Shown here: piece after piece, positions 55,195-64,000 of the stretch
Numbering within the stretch: the stretch's first letter is position 1
Layout of the letters: each line of letters opens with the position of its first letter
Assembly (NCBI RefSeq): GCF_052045245.1
Contig: NZ_JBQEON010000002.1
Coordinates: 62,001-126,000, forward strand
DNA from: Burkholderia sp052045245
Lineage (GTDB): Bacteria > Pseudomonadota > Gammaproteobacteria > Burkholderiales > Burkholderiaceae
Direction of reading: 5' to 3'
DNA: 64,000 nt
The notes under the pieces: generated by a model
Seen by the model: the letters and a program-made list of their open reading frames with translations, nothing else
Told to the model about the DNA's origin: nothing
Databases searched by the model: none
Program-made: the position numbers and the translations under genes

Positions 55195-57153
55195 TTACGA
55201 CGCCGACAACACCACCGACACGCCCGTCGCCGTATAAACCGGCGTCGCCTTGAACCCGTCGACCGTCACCGTCGAGAACTTCGCCGCGGCCGCCGCGCCG
55301 TCGATCAGCGCGATCGTGTCGCCGGCCTTCGGCGCATAGCCGTTCACGAACTTCACATGCAGCGTGCCGCCGGCGACGGTCAGCGGCCCGCCCACGCGCA
55401 GACGCCCGCCGCCGTTGCCGTCGAGGTCGAGTTCGAGCGTCGTGTTGTCGAGTTGCGTGTAGCGCGTCGCGATCGTCACGGGCGCGCTCGCCGCGATCCT
55501 GACGCTGCCGCCCGTGCCGACGTACACGTCGCCGTTGCCGAACGCGGTCGCGGATGCCGCGGCGAGCGTGCCGCCGCTGATCTGCGTGCCGCCCGCGTAG
55601 CTGTTGTTGCCGGCCAGCGTCAGCGTGCCGCTGCCTTGCAGCGTCAGCTTGCCGGCGCCGGCGATATCGTTGCGCCACTGGTCGGCCGCGTTCAGCCCGC
55701 CCTGCGACGCATCCATCGCCACGATCACGTTGCCGTTGAACGCGCCATAGCCGTCGGCCGCCGCGAACAGGTTCAGGCGGCCCCAGCCTTCCGCATCGTC
55801 CATCACCGGATAGCCGGACGAGACCTCGGTGGTCTTCAACACGACGCGCCGCTGGTCCGCGCTCAGGTACGGGAAGCGCGTCTGCAGCAGGATTTCCGCG
55901 CCCTTCGGCACGACGGGCGGCGCGCCGGTCGACTCGATCGCGCCGAAGCCGAACGTCATGCGGCGCAGGAACGCGGCCTTGTTCGCGGTGTAATCGGCGA
56001 ACCGGTCGGTCGTCGTCGTGCCCGAATGCGCGAAGGCGGCGAAGGTCGTGTCGGTCGTCCCCGTGAGCTGCTGCAGCGCCTGGTGAGCCTGGCCGTAAGC
56101 GGCCTGCGCATCGCTCGCGTACGCGGTCAGGTTCGCCGCGCTGACGGCCAGCGCGAGCATGCGGCCGCCGATCACGTCGAGCGGCGAGTGCATGCCGGCG
56201 AGGATCCGGTTCTCGCCCAGCTCGAGGCCACGACTCACCATCTCCTGGAAGCGCTCCGGCACGAGCCACGCCATCGTCGTCGCATCGCGCATCGCTTCGG
56301 CCTCGTGGCCGCTGATGAAGCCGCCGTCGGTCGCGGGCGTCGTGCTTTCCGCCGGCACGAGCGTCGGCGCGACGACGACGCTCGCGCTCCAGCGATACGG
56401 CCGCGCATACTTGTAGAAACGCTTCGACGGTTCCGTCGACGCGTTGTTGCCCATTTCGTTGAGCAGGTCGACAACCTTGCCGAAGCGCGCGTTCGTGCTG
56501 CTGCCGACGCCGGTGTTGTTGCCGGCATCGTTGTACAGGACGGTCGTCGCGTCGGCGGGCACGCTGGTGATGCTGGTCGTCTGCTGCGCGGCCGTGCGCC
56601 ACGCGCTGGTGAGCGGCCCCATGCCGTCGGTCACGCTGTAGCCCTTGCCGCGCCGGTCGTCGAAATAGGCGGCGTCGGCCTGCTGCTGCGTGCGCGCGGT
56701 CGTTGCGTTGACCACATACTGGACATTGGCCGCGAGCACCGTGTCGTTCAGGATCGTGCCGCACGGCGTGCCGCTGGCCGGCAGGCCCGAGCAGGCCGAC
56801 GGCGAAACGGCGGGGAACGCGCCGTTGGCCGGCGCGCTCACACCCGCATCGACGAGCATCGTCGACGGCTGCCACAGGTCGAGGAAGCGGCTCACCACGC
56901 GCACCGCCGCGTTGGTCGACAGCGTCGCATAGCGCGCGTCGCCGCGCTGGTTGGTCGCGATGTTGTCGACGAAGGCGGGCACGCTGGGCACCGGCGCGCT
57001 GTCGACGAAACCCGGGTCGGCCGGCGGAGCCGGCATGGCCGCGGTGGTCGGGGTCGTCGACACGACGTCGTCGCCGCCGCCACAGGCGGCCAGGACAAAC
57101 GCACTCGACAGCGCTGCGACGTGCAGCGGGAAACGGCTTCGTGACGCACCCAT
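55195..57153 (-). CDS. Lipoprotein acid phosphatase (class A, PAP2) with autotransporter-associated repeat
   Basis: Protein of 652 residues. N-terminal lipobox FVLAACGGG (Cys24) marks a lipoprotein. The class A acid phosphatase signature is complete: K244-x6-R251P, S281-G-H283, R316-x5-H322-x3-D326. About residues 490-540 carry a passenger-associated beta repeat (GKLTLQGSGTLTLAGNNSYA then GGTQISGGTL) known from autotransporters, and the remainder is beta-rich. No translocator barrel follows. The start at 57153 is supported by GGAG at 57163-57166 and by the lipobox distance; in-frame ATGs at 57165 and 57177 are alternatives. Confidence 0.87.
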   Translation of the reverse strand: MGASRSRFPLHVAALSSAFVLAACGGGDDVVSTTPTTAAMPAPPADPGFVDSAPVPSVPAFVDNIATNQRGDARYATLSTNAAVRVVSRFLDLWQPSTMLVDAGVSAPANGAFPAVSPSACSGLPASGTPCGTILNDTVLAANVQYVVNATTARTQQQADAAYFDDRRGKGYSVTDGMGPLTSAWRTAAQQTTSITSVPADATTVLYNDAGNNTGVGSSTNARFGKVVDLLNEMGNNASTEPSKRFYKYARPYRWSASVVVAPTLVPAESTTPATDGGFISGHEAEAMRDATTMAWLVPERFQEMVSRGLELGENRILAGMHSPLDVIGGRMLALAVSAANLTAYASDAQAAYGQAHQALQQLTGTTDTTFAAFAHSGTTTTDRFADYTANKAAFLRRMTFGFGAIESTGAPPVVPKGAEILLQTRFPYLSADQRRVVLKTTEVSSGYPVMDDAEGWGRLNLFAAADGYGAFNGNVIVAMDASQGGLNAADQWRNDIAGAGKLTLQGSGTLTLAGNNSYAGGTQISGGTLAAASATAFGNGDVYVGTGGSVRIAASAPVTIATRYTQLDNTTLELDLDGNGGGRLRVGGPLTVAGGTLHVKFVNGYAPKAGDTIALIDGAAAAAKFSTVTVDGFKATPVYTATGVSVVLSAS

Positions 57154-57247
57154 GCCAGACTCCATCCTGAGGATCAAAGATGGCGGATTGTCGTGGGCGA
57201 TCGTGACGTGGCAGTTACGAATTTGTTTCGGAATGCGGTCGATGCGC

Positions 57248-57273
57248 GTGAATTCTCACTATCTGGTGAATTC
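57248..57273. repeat. Direct repeat GTGAATTC, phosphatase upstream region
   Basis: Two copies of GTGAATTC, at 57248-57255 and 57266-57273, repeated every 18 bp about 100 bp upstream of the phosphatase start. Possible protein-binding direct repeat. It does not fit the PhoB box consensus (11-bp period), so regulation by PhoB is not supported. Confidence 0.35.
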
Positions 57274-57404
57274 GCGCTACTGAACATGCGGGCGCATCGA
57301 TCCGGCCGTCGAGGAGGCCCGGCAGCGGACGGCGACGGGCAAGCCGCACGTGTGTGCGTCCGGTCGTGCGCTTGCGCTCGCGTACCCAACGGGAACCGCA
57401 ACGA

Positions 57405-58925
57405 TCAAGCCGGTTGAGCGAACGATTGCGCGTCGGCGACGCACACGCGGTTTCTGCCCTGGCGCTTGGCCGCATAGAGGGCGAGGTCCGCCTGATGCGA
57501 CAACGCATGCACGGACGCCGGCCGCGCGCGATGGCCGGTCGCGCAGCCGATGCTGACCGTGAACGCCGGAATCGTCGCGTCGAAGCCGTCGAGCCGGTTG
57601 CATGCCACCGCGCGGCGAATCGCTTCGGCGACCTGCGCGGCGCCGCGCTCGTCCGTATCGGGCAACACCGCGACGAATTCCTCGCCGCCGTAACGCGCGG
57701 CGAGATCGCCGTGCCGCCGCGTATGCGCGCGGATGCATTCGGCCAGAAAACGCAGCGCGATGTCGCCTTGCGCATGGCCGTACCGGTCGTTGTACTGCTT
57801 GAAGTGATCGGCGTCGATGAACAGCACCGACAGGCTGCCGTCGCTGCCGCGCTGCAGCCGCTGCCATTCGTCGGCGAGCGCGGCATCGAGCGCGCGACGG
57901 TTGTGCAGGCCGGTCAGCGGGTCGGTGCGCGTCAGGTCCGTGAGCAGCGTCTGCTTGCGATGGTTGTCGCGCAGCGCGAAGGCGAGCAGCCACACCACCG
58001 CGCAGAACAGCGCGCCGATGACGGACGCCGACACGCCGACCGTCCACGTCAGGTGCGTGATGCCGGCCAGCACGTCGTCCTCGGCCGGTCCCACCACGGC
58101 GATCAGCGGCGTGCCGGGCACCCGCTGGTACGTATAGAGCCGCAACGTGCCGTCGATGCTCGAGCGCGCGGCATGGAAGCCCGATTCGCGGCTCACCATC
58201 CGCTCGAACGACTTCGACCGGCGCAGGTGCATCATCTGGTGATCGCTCAACCGCGGATTGCGCGCGAGGATCGTGCCGTCCGCGCGCAGGATCGCGCTGA
58301 CGCCGTGCGGTCCGACGTCCAGCCGCGACAGCAACTGGTCGAAGTAGGCGAGATCGATGGCGACCACCGCGATGCCGTTGAACGCATGATCCGCGCGTTC
58401 GATGCGCCGCGACAACGCGATCGATTCGGTGCCGCCGCGCGAACGCGCGCGGTACGCCTCGGACACGTAGAGACCGACGTTGTCCGAATCGCGATGGACC
58501 TTGAAGTAGTCGCGATCGCTGAAGTCCCAGTTGTGGGTCGGCCCGCAACAACCGTCGATCAGCCGCCCGTTGCGGTCCGTCACGCCCATGCCGGTCACGT
58601 ATTGCGCGGCCGTGCGCTCGAACAGCACGTCGTGGCGCAGCCCGGCCTCCATGCGCACGATGGCGGGGTTGCCGAGGTCGGCGGCGAGCGAGACGAGCGC
58701 GTTGTTGGACGTTTCGACGGTGCGCGCGATCTCGCTGGCGAGGACGGCCGCGACGTTGCGCGACGTCTCGTGCGCGTGTTCGACGACTTCGCTGCGCGCG
58801 GCCCACAGCGTCACCGCGCTGATGCCGAGCGCCGCGACCGACATCAGCGTCCCCAGCACCCCGACGACCAGGTAGTGGCGGCCTGCCCAGTCGGCAATTT
58901 TCTCGATCGAAGGGGATGCAGGCAT
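57405..58925 (-). CDS. Membrane diguanylate cyclase (PDC-type sensor, GGDEF)
   Basis: Protein of 506 residues: transmembrane helix (about 18-40), periplasmic PDC/dCache-like sensor (about 45-285, with VTDRNGRLIDGC and RDYFKVHRDSD), second transmembrane helix (about 290-315), then a GGDEF domain. The active motif GGEEF lies at 413-417 and an RxxD inhibitory site (RHGD, 404-407) precedes it at the correct five-residue distance, so product feedback is expected. Makes c-di-GMP in response to an external signal; no phosphodiesterase domain is present. Confidence 0.93.
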   Translation of the reverse strand: MPASPSIEKIADWAGRHYLVVGVLGTLMSVAALGISAVTLWAARSEVVEHAHETSRNVAAVLASEIARTVETSNNALVSLAADLGNPAIVRMEAGLRHDVLFERTAAQYVTGMGVTDRNGRLIDGCCGPTHNWDFSDRDYFKVHRDSDNVGLYVSEAYRARSRGGTESIALSRRIERADHAFNGIAVVAIDLAYFDQLLSRLDVGPHGVSAILRADGTILARNPRLSDHQMMHLRRSKSFERMVSRESGFHAARSSIDGTLRLYTYQRVPGTPLIAVVGPAEDDVLAGITHLTWTVGVSASVIGALFCAVVWLLAFALRDNHRKQTLLTDLTRTDPLTGLHNRRALDAALADEWQRLQRGSDGSLSVLFIDADHFKQYNDRYGHAQGDIALRFLAECIRAHTRRHGDLAARYGGEEFVAVLPDTDERGAAQVAEAIRRAVACNRLDGFDATIPAFTVSIGCATGHRARPASVHALSHQADLALYAAKRQGRNRVCVADAQSFAQPA

Positions 58926-59141
58926 GGCTCGCGCTCGTACGGAATGCCGGCTGCGACCGCAGCGGCGCTGGTCAATTCCGGGTTAACGGCAGGGATGCCC
59001 GAAAATCGAGGCCGGCCTCTGCGACCCGATGACCGCACCGGCGCCGCAAACGTGTGCGCGCGTGGCGCGCCGGCAGCGGCGCACCACGGAACGGCGGCGT
59101 CACCGCGGCGCACGCGCGCGGCGGCGCGGTGTCACGCGGTG

Positions 59142-60614
59142 TCAGTCGAGCCCGCCCTGGCACAGGTACTTGATCGACAGGTAGTCGTCGAGGCCGTAGC
59201 GCGAGCCCTCGCGGCCGTAGCCCGATTCCTTCACGCCGCCGAACGGCGCGGCCTCGCTCGCGAGCGCGCCTTCGTTGATCCCGACGATGCCCGTTTCGAG
59301 CCGCGCCGACACGCGCGCGATGCGCCGCACGTCCTGCGTGTAGAAATACGCGGCGAGCCCGAACGGCGTGTCGTTCGCGGCGGCGACGGCGTCGTCCTCG
59401 GTGTCGAACGGAAACAGCGCGGCGACCGGGCCGAAGGTTTCCTCGCAGGTGAGCCGCATGTCGCCGGTCGCGTCGGCGAGCACCGTCGGCGCGTAATAGT
59501 TCGGCCCGAGTTCGGGCAGGCGCCGGCCGCCCGTCAGCACGCGCGCGCCGCGCTCGATGGCGTCGCCGACGTGGCGCGCGATCTTGTCGACCGCGCGCGC
59601 GTTGATCATCGGGCCGATCTGCGCGGCCGGGTCGGTTGCCGGCGCGACCTTCAGCGCGGCGACGCGCGCGGCGAGCTTCGCGGCGAATGCGCCGTAGACG
59701 CCGGCCTGCACGTACACGCGATTCGGCGATACGCAGGTCTGCCCGCCATTGCGGAACTTGGCGGCCATCAGCCCGTCGACGGCGGCATCGAGTTCCGCGT
59801 CGTCGAACACGATGAACGGCGCATTGCCGCCGAGTTCCAGCGACAGCTTCTTCATCGTTGCCGCCGATTCGCGCGCGAGCAGCTTGCCGACGGGCGTCGA
59901 GCCGGTGAACGTGATCTTGCGCACGCGGCCGTCGGCGAGCCAGTCGGCCACCGCATCGATGCCGCGCTCGCGCGACGCGGCGATCAGGTTCAGCACGCCG
60001 GGCGGCACGCCGGCCTCCTGCGCGAGGAACGCGAGCGCGAGCGCGGTCAGCGGCGTGTCCTCCGCCGGCTTCGCGACGACGGTGCAGCCGGCCGCGAGGG
60101 CGGGCGCGATCTTGCGCGCGATCATCGCGAGCGGGAAATTCCACGGCGTGATCGCGGCGACGATGCCGATCGGCTCCTTCACCGCGCTCAACCGCTTGCC
60201 GCGCTGCTGCTGCGGAATCAGGTCGCCATAGGTGCGCGTCGCTTCCTCGGCGAACCACAGCACGTACGACGCGCCGTACGCGACTTCGCCGCGCGCTTCG
60301 GCCAGCGGCTTGCCCTGTTCGCGCGACATCAGCTTCGCGAGATCGTCGGTGTGCGCGACGATCGCCGCGTGCCACGCGCGCAGGATCGCGGCGCGTTCGC
60401 GCGCCGGCGTCGCGCGCCAGACGGGCAGCGCGCGGGCGGCGGCGTCGGTCGCGGCGCGCGCGTCGGCGGCGCCGCTGTCGGGTGCGTGGGCAACGATATC
60501 GAGCGTGGCCGGATCGGTGACGTCGAAGCGGCGGCCGTCGAGCGCATCGCGCCAGGTGCCGTCGATCAGGTTGGCGGTGCGAACGAGTTCGGTGCGGGAC
60601 AGCGTAAGCGGCAT
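59142..60614 (-). CDS. NAD(P)-dependent succinate-semialdehyde-type aldehyde dehydrogenase
   Basis: Protein of 490 residues, ALDH superfamily: ITPWNFPLAMIARKIAPALA, cofactor loop FTGSTPVGK, catalytic Glu E260 in LELGGNAP, catalytic Cys C294 in GQTCVSPNR, and C-terminal EAAPFGGVKESGYGREGS. Best matches the GabD/succinate-semialdehyde group in length and motif wording. The next gene upstream is an Lrp regulator and then a class III aminotransferase, which together suggest amine to aldehyde to acid oxidation (GABA, putrescine or beta-alanine). The symbol is withheld because the substrate is not certain. Confidence 0.87.
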   Translation of the reverse strand: MPLTLSRTELVRTANLIDGTWRDALDGRRFDVTDPATLDIVAHAPDSGAADARAATDAAARALPVWRATPARERAAILRAWHAAIVAHTDDLAKLMSREQGKPLAEARGEVAYGASYVLWFAEEATRTYGDLIPQQQRGKRLSAVKEPIGIVAAITPWNFPLAMIARKIAPALAAGCTVVAKPAEDTPLTALALAFLAQEAGVPPGVLNLIAASRERGIDAVADWLADGRVRKITFTGSTPVGKLLARESAATMKKLSLELGGNAPFIVFDDAELDAAVDGLMAAKFRNGGQTCVSPNRVYVQAGVYGAFAAKLAARVAALKVAPATDPAAQIGPMINARAVDKIARHVGDAIERGARVLTGGRRLPELGPNYYAPTVLADATGDMRLTCEETFGPVAALFPFDTEDDAVAAANDTPFGLAAYFYTQDVRRIARVSARLETGIVGINEGALASEAAPFGGVKESGYGREGSRYGLDDYLSIKYLCQGGLD

Positions 60615-60724
60615 GACAGGTCCTTGGATGAAGCGGTTCTGCGCCGGCGGCCGCGGCGCGGGCGCGCGACGGCCCCGCGCGGACGGCGAACCGCCACGCT
60701 CATGGGTGCCGCACGCCGCGGTGG

Positions 60725-61222
60725 TCAGTGCCGTTCGCCGAACAGCGATTCGAGCGGATAGTGCCGTTTGACGAACGGCGACTTGATGATCACGTAACTG
60801 AAATACTTCTCGATGCCGATGTTCTGCTCGAGCAGCCCTTCGACGATCGTCTGGTAATGGCTCACGCTGCGCGTGATGAACTTCAGCAGATAGTCGTAGC
60901 CACCGCTCGCGAGGTGGCATTCGACGATTTCATCGACGTTGCGGATCGCGGCCACGAACCGGTCGAAGTCCTCGCGGCGGTGGTCGGCCAGCGTGACCTC
61001 GGTGAACACGACCTGCACGTCGCCGAGTTTCTCGAGCTGGATGTGCGCGCCGTAGCCGCCGATGTAACCGGCCTTCTCCAGCCGCTTCACGCGGATCAGG
61101 CATGGGCTGGGCGACAAGCCGACCGCGTCGGCCAGTTCGACGTTGGTCATCCGGCCGCGCTTCTGCAACTGGGAAAGGATGCGCAGGTCGATGCGATCCA
61201 GCTTGCTGTCCGTCATGTTCAC
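60725..61222 (-). CDS. Lrp/AsnC-family regulator
   Basis: Protein of 165 residues. N-terminal HTH (KLDRIDLRILSQLQKRGRMT; VELADAVGLSPSPCLIRVKR) and C-terminal RAM/ligand domain (VVFTEVTLADHRREDFDRFV; VECHLASGGYDYLLKF). The start may be 61222 or 61216 (adjacent Met codons); neither has a strong ribosome-binding site. It is sandwiched between the aldehyde dehydrogenase and aminotransferase genes on the same strand, and probably responds to an amino acid or amine degraded by them. Confidence 0.88.
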   Translation of the reverse strand: MNMTDSKLDRIDLRILSQLQKRGRMTNVELADAVGLSPSPCLIRVKRLEKAGYIGGYGAHIQLEKLGDVQVVFTEVTLADHRREDFDRFVAAIRNVDEIVECHLASGGYDYLLKFITRSVSHYQTIVEGLLEQNIGIEKYFSYVIIKSPFVKRHYPLESLFGERH

Positions 61223-61301
61223 GTGGGCGGGAAAAAATGGAATATCCGGTTACTTTAGAGTCGAACGATGGCCGCCACAAGTCCGGCTTTCCCTTGGCCG
61301 G

Positions 61302-62702
61302 TCAGGCCGGCTGCGCGTGCGCGGCGTCGAGCGCGCGCTGCACGCCCGGGTCGCCCAGCACGTCGTCGAGCGTCTTGCGCACGCGTTCGAACATGAGATC
61401 GAACTCGCCCGCGGTGAAGCTCAGCGCCGGCGCGAAACCGAGCACGCCGTCGCCGAACGCGCGAAACACCACGCCGTTCGCGTAGGCCGCCGCCGCGATC
61501 TTGTCCGGCACGTTCAGCGCCGCGTCGAAGCGCGTCTTGCGCGCCTTGTCGGCCACCAGCTCGAGCGCGCCGAGCAGGCCGGCCGAGCGAGCATCGCCGA
61601 CGAGCGGATGCGCGCGCAGCGCGTCGAGCCCCGCCGCGAAGCGCGGCGCCATCGCCTGGCCGTTCGCGAGCAGGCCGCCTTCGTGATAGAGCTTCAGCAC
61701 CTCGAGGCCGATCGCCGCGCTGACCGGGTGCGCGGAATACGTATAGCCGTGGCCGACCGGCGGCGCATCGGCGCGGTTGCCCGCGATCCCTTCGTAGATT
61801 TCGTCAGACATCAGCACCGCGCCCATCGGCGCATAGCCGGCGGTCAGCCCCTTCGCGACGGTCATCAGGTCGGGATCGACCTGCTCGGCCTCGCACGCGA
61901 ACAGCGGGCCGGTGCGGCCGAAGCCGGTGATGACCTCGTCGGCGACGAACAGGATGCCGAGGCGCCGGCACGCGTCGCGCATCGCCTTCAGCCAGCCGGC
62001 CGGCGGCACGATCACGCCGCCCGAACCCTGCACGGGTTCGCAGAAGAACGCGGCGACGTTGTCCGCGCCGAGCTCGGCGACCTTCGCGTCGAGGGCGGCG
62101 ACCGACGCGGCGATCAGCGCCTGCGGATCGTCGCCGAGCGGATGGCGGTACGGGTAGGGCGACGGGATGTGGTGCTGGTCCGCGCGCGGCAGGTCGAAAT
62201 GGCGGTGGAACGCGGGCAGCGCGGTGAGCCCGGCGCCGATCGTCGACGAGCCGTGATAGCCGCGTTCGAGCGCGATCATCTGCTTCTTCGACGGGCGGCC
62301 GGTCGCGTTGAAATAGTGCGTGATGAAGCGGACCGCGGAATCGACCGCGTCCGAGCCGCCGAGCGTGAAGTACACGCGGTTCAGCGACGGCGGCGCGAGC
62401 GCCGCGAGCCGTTCGGCGAGTTCGATCGCCGGCTGCGACCCGAAGTGGAAATAGCCGGTCGCGTAGGGCAGCTTCGCCATCTGCTCGGCGGCGGCCTTCA
62501 CGATGCTGTCGCGGCCGTAGCCGACGTTCACGCACCACAGGCCCGAGAACGCGTCGAGCAGCCTATGGCCGGCGGCGTCGCGCAGGAACACGCCGTCGGC
62601 GGATTCGAGCACGGTGACGCCGCGCGCCTCGTGCGCACGGTAATTGACGACGGGGTGGATCAGGTGTTGACGATCGGCTTCGATCAGCGCGGCTTGGTTC
62701 AT
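61302..62702 (-). CDS. Class III (omega-)aminotransferase, PLP-dependent
   Basis: Protein of 466 residues. Class III landmarks are NVGYGRDSIVKAAAEQM, YFTLGGSDAVDSAVRF, the PLP-Asp/Gln region FVADEVITGFGRTGPLF and PLP Lys in MTVAKGLTAGYAPMGAV. It resembles putrescine- or beta-alanine-pyruvate aminotransferases. It would give an aldehyde oxidised by the neighbouring dehydrogenase. A gap of about 80 bp separates it from the Lrp gene, and about 167 bp from the GhrA-like gene. Confidence 0.86.
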   Translation of the reverse strand: MNQAALIEADRQHLIHPVVNYRAHEARGVTVLESADGVFLRDAAGHRLLDAFSGLWCVNVGYGRDSIVKAAAEQMAKLPYATGYFHFGSQPAIELAERLAALAPPSLNRVYFTLGGSDAVDSAVRFITHYFNATGRPSKKQMIALERGYHGSSTIGAGLTALPAFHRHFDLPRADQHHIPSPYPYRHPLGDDPQALIAASVAALDAKVAELGADNVAAFFCEPVQGSGGVIVPPAGWLKAMRDACRRLGILFVADEVITGFGRTGPLFACEAEQVDPDLMTVAKGLTAGYAPMGAVLMSDEIYEGIAGNRADAPPVGHGYTYSAHPVSAAIGLEVLKLYHEGGLLANGQAMAPRFAAGLDALRAHPLVGDARSAGLLGALELVADKARKTRFDAALNVPDKIAAAAYANGVVFRAFGDGVLGFAPALSFTAGEFDLMFERVRKTLDDVLGDPGVQRALDAAHAQPA

Positions 62703-62869
62703 GGCGGGGAGGACTCTCGTCGGGTGTCAGCGTGAGTTCATGCTACCGGGCGGGACATTCGCACGCGCCTTCAATTTGCCGCCTGAAACGTATGGACACG
62801 GCGTTTGCACGGGGCGCTTCGGCATTTTCTGCTGCGCGCGCCGCCGGGCCGTGTGCGCACGTCCGCCCG

Positions 62870-63796
62870 TCAGTAGCCGCGCGCGCGATCGACGACGCCG
62901 AGCATCGGCTGTCCCGCGCGATGGCGCGCGAGGTTCGCGAGCACGGCGTCGACCGCGGTGTCGGGCCGCGTCGCGCTCGCGATGTGCGGCGTGATCCGGA
63001 TGCGCGGATGCGTCCAGAACGGATGACCGGCCGGCAACGGTTCGGGGTCCGTCACGTCGAGGATCGCGCTGTCGAGCCGGCCGCTCGCGAGCGCCGCGAG
63101 CAACGCGGCCTCGTCGAGCTGCGGGCCGCGCCCGACCTGCACGAGCGACGCGCCGGCCGGCAGCGCCTCGAACACGCGCGCGCCGAGCAGCCCGCGCGTG
63201 CTGTCGGTCAGCGGCAGCAGGCAGATCAGGATGTCGGTGCGGGCCAGGAACGCGTCGAGCGCCGCGTCGCCCGCATGGCAGTCGATGCCGTCGAGCGTGC
63301 GCGGCGTGCGGCTCCAGCCGGCGCACGGGAAGCCGAAGCGCCGCAGCGTGTCGAGCACGGCCTGGCCGAGCGTGCCGAGCCCGAGCACGCCGACGCGCCG
63401 CGACGCGGCCGTGCGCACCGGCCGCTCGCGCCACACGTGCGCGCGCTGTTGCGCCGCGTAGTCGAACAGGTCGCGGTGGATCGTCAGCACCGCCTGCGTC
63501 ACGTACTCGACCATGCCTTCGACGATGCCCGGCTCGATCATCCGCACGACGGGGATGTGCGCGGGCACGCGCGACAGGTCGAACTGATCGATGCCGGCGC
63601 CGACCGAGAACACGACCTCGAGGTTCGGCAGCAGTGCGAGCGGGTCATCCGGCGGCTGCCACGCGGCGAGATAGCGGACGGCTGCGGCGTCGCCGAGGTC
63701 CGGCCAGATCCGGAACGGCAGATCGGGCGCCTGCCGCGCGAAGCGCCGCGCCCACTGCGCGCCGCGCACCGGGTCGGCCTTGTAGAGAAAGCTCAT
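62870..63796 (-). CDS. Glyoxylate/hydroxypyruvate reductase (GhrA-like)
   Basis: Protein of 308 residues of the D-2-hydroxyacid dehydrogenase family: Rossmann motif VGVLGLGTLGQAVLDTLRRF, RVARxAP-like SLVQVGRGPQLDEAALLAAL, substrate Arg/Glu region DVTDPEPLPAGHPFW, and catalytic His in THPRIRITPHIASAT. The length and the opening PEIRAV-type N-terminus agree with GhrA. It reduces glyoxylate or hydroxypyruvate with NAD(P)H. The coupled GNAT gene begins upstream, with a 12-bp gap. Confidence 0.88.
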   Translation of the reverse strand: MSFLYKADPVRGAQWARRFARQAPDLPFRIWPDLGDAAAVRYLAAWQPPDDPLALLPNLEVVFSVGAGIDQFDLSRVPAHIPVVRMIEPGIVEGMVEYVTQAVLTIHRDLFDYAAQQRAHVWRERPVRTAASRRVGVLGLGTLGQAVLDTLRRFGFPCAGWSRTPRTLDGIDCHAGDAALDAFLARTDILICLLPLTDSTRGLLGARVFEALPAGASLVQVGRGPQLDEAALLAALASGRLDSAILDVTDPEPLPAGHPFWTHPRIRITPHIASATRPDTAVDAVLANLARHRAGQPMLGVVDRARGY

Positions 63797-63808
63797 CGTG
63801 CGTGCCGC

Positions 63809-64000
63809 TCAACCGAGCGCCTGGTTCACGATCGCGAACGCGCGCAGCGCCGGGTCGCGCGCGGGCGCCGCCCCGCGCGCCATCGCGACGACGGTATCGA
63901 CGCGCGGCAGCCCGAGCCCCTGCAGCCAGTCCGACAGCCCGCTGTCGCCCGGCACGTCGAGCCGCACGAACATCCCTTCGTGCAGCGCGAGCCAGTGGCT
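63809..64000 (-). CDS. GNAT-family acetyltransferase, C-terminal part (partial)
   Basis: The C-terminal 63 residues of a minus-strand gene cut by the right window edge; TGA stop at 63809-63811. The visible sequence ends LGLPRVDTVVAMARGAAPAR, preceded by FVRLDVP, a pattern typical of the second domain of YitH-like GNAT proteins. The catalytic acetyl-CoA motif lies outside the window, so the assignment is modest. Confidence 0.55.
   Translation of the reverse strand, partial: SHWLALHEGMFVRLDVPGDSGLSDWLQGLGLPRVDTVVAMARGAAPARDPALRAFAIVNQALG

Noticed and set aside
57248..57273. Pho box for the phosphatase
   Set aside because: Direct repeats recur every 18 bp and do not resemble CTGTCAT-type boxes with 11-bp spacing.
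57354..60761. Plus-strand frame of about 1,100 codons across the diguanylate cyclase and dehydrogenase
   Set aside because: Reads through two intact minus-strand genes; a shadow of GC-rich third positions.

Overview
The window is GC-rich DNA, densely coded on both strands, with gene content typical of Burkholderia sensu stricto, probably a Burkholderia cepacia-complex secondary replicon. Pointers are the Tad pilus locus order, the class II xylose operon with an AraC-type XylR, the Burkholderia-style trimeric porin, an indole (iif-type) cluster and many divergent LysR/AraC regulator-target pairs. No rRNA, tRNA, CRISPR array, transposase or integrase was seen. The assignment rests on gene content alone.

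Layout, left to right. (1) 1-5860: 3' half of a Tad/Flp pilus operon (TadG end, two TadE/F pseudopilins, TadZ, TadA, TadB, TadC). (2) 5861-7870: a poorly conserved stretch with an AraC regulator, a hexanucleotide repeat tract, a hypothetical protein, a 47-residue membrane protein and several inverted repeats. (3) 8017-18526: a candidate defence island. It has a WYL regulator with an inverted repeat in front of it, a NERD-nuclease/UvrD-like helicase, then a translationally coupled trio (unrecognised winged-helix-like protein, double-HxK phospholipase-D-like protein, SNF2/RapA-type helicase) and a 517-residue protein with an IYDSRV motif. I cannot match this combination to a named system, and it is the best candidate here for something undescribed. 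(4) 18629-24918: an indole-to-anthranilate type cluster (outer-membrane protein, flavin reductase, flavoprotein monooxygenase, SDR, dienelactone-hydrolase-like/NTF2 fusion) with a divergent AraC activator.

(5) 24965-27914: nitrosative/formaldehyde stress: nnrS behind an FNR/Dnr-like box, convergent through a strong shared terminator with frmA and frmR, with a textbook FrmR/CsoR-type operator. (6) 28013-32418: LysR regulator, M20 amidohydrolase, family-3 amino-acid-binding protein and porin. (7) 32426-43777: a galactan-utilisation regulon: LacI regulator, ABC importer (ATPase, binding protein, two permeases), GH42 beta-galactosidase, SET-like MFS transporter, exported GH53 endo-galactanase and galactose mutarotase. 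Two near-identical TTTAAGCGYTTAAA palindromes link the importer operon and the galactanase. (8) 43805-52023: xylR divergent from xylAB-xylFGH.

(9) 52057-53935: LysR and aldo/keto reductase. (10) 54022-54611: a RES-family toxin with intact catalytic residues, preceded by only the C-terminal 39 residues of its Xre/MbcA-type antitoxin. (11) 54745-64000: small membrane protein, lipoprotein class A-type acid phosphatase with an autotransporter-associated repeat, diguanylate cyclase, and an amine/GABA-type catabolic group (aldehyde dehydrogenase, Lrp, class III aminotransferase) followed by a GhrA-like reductase and the end of a GNAT acetyltransferase.
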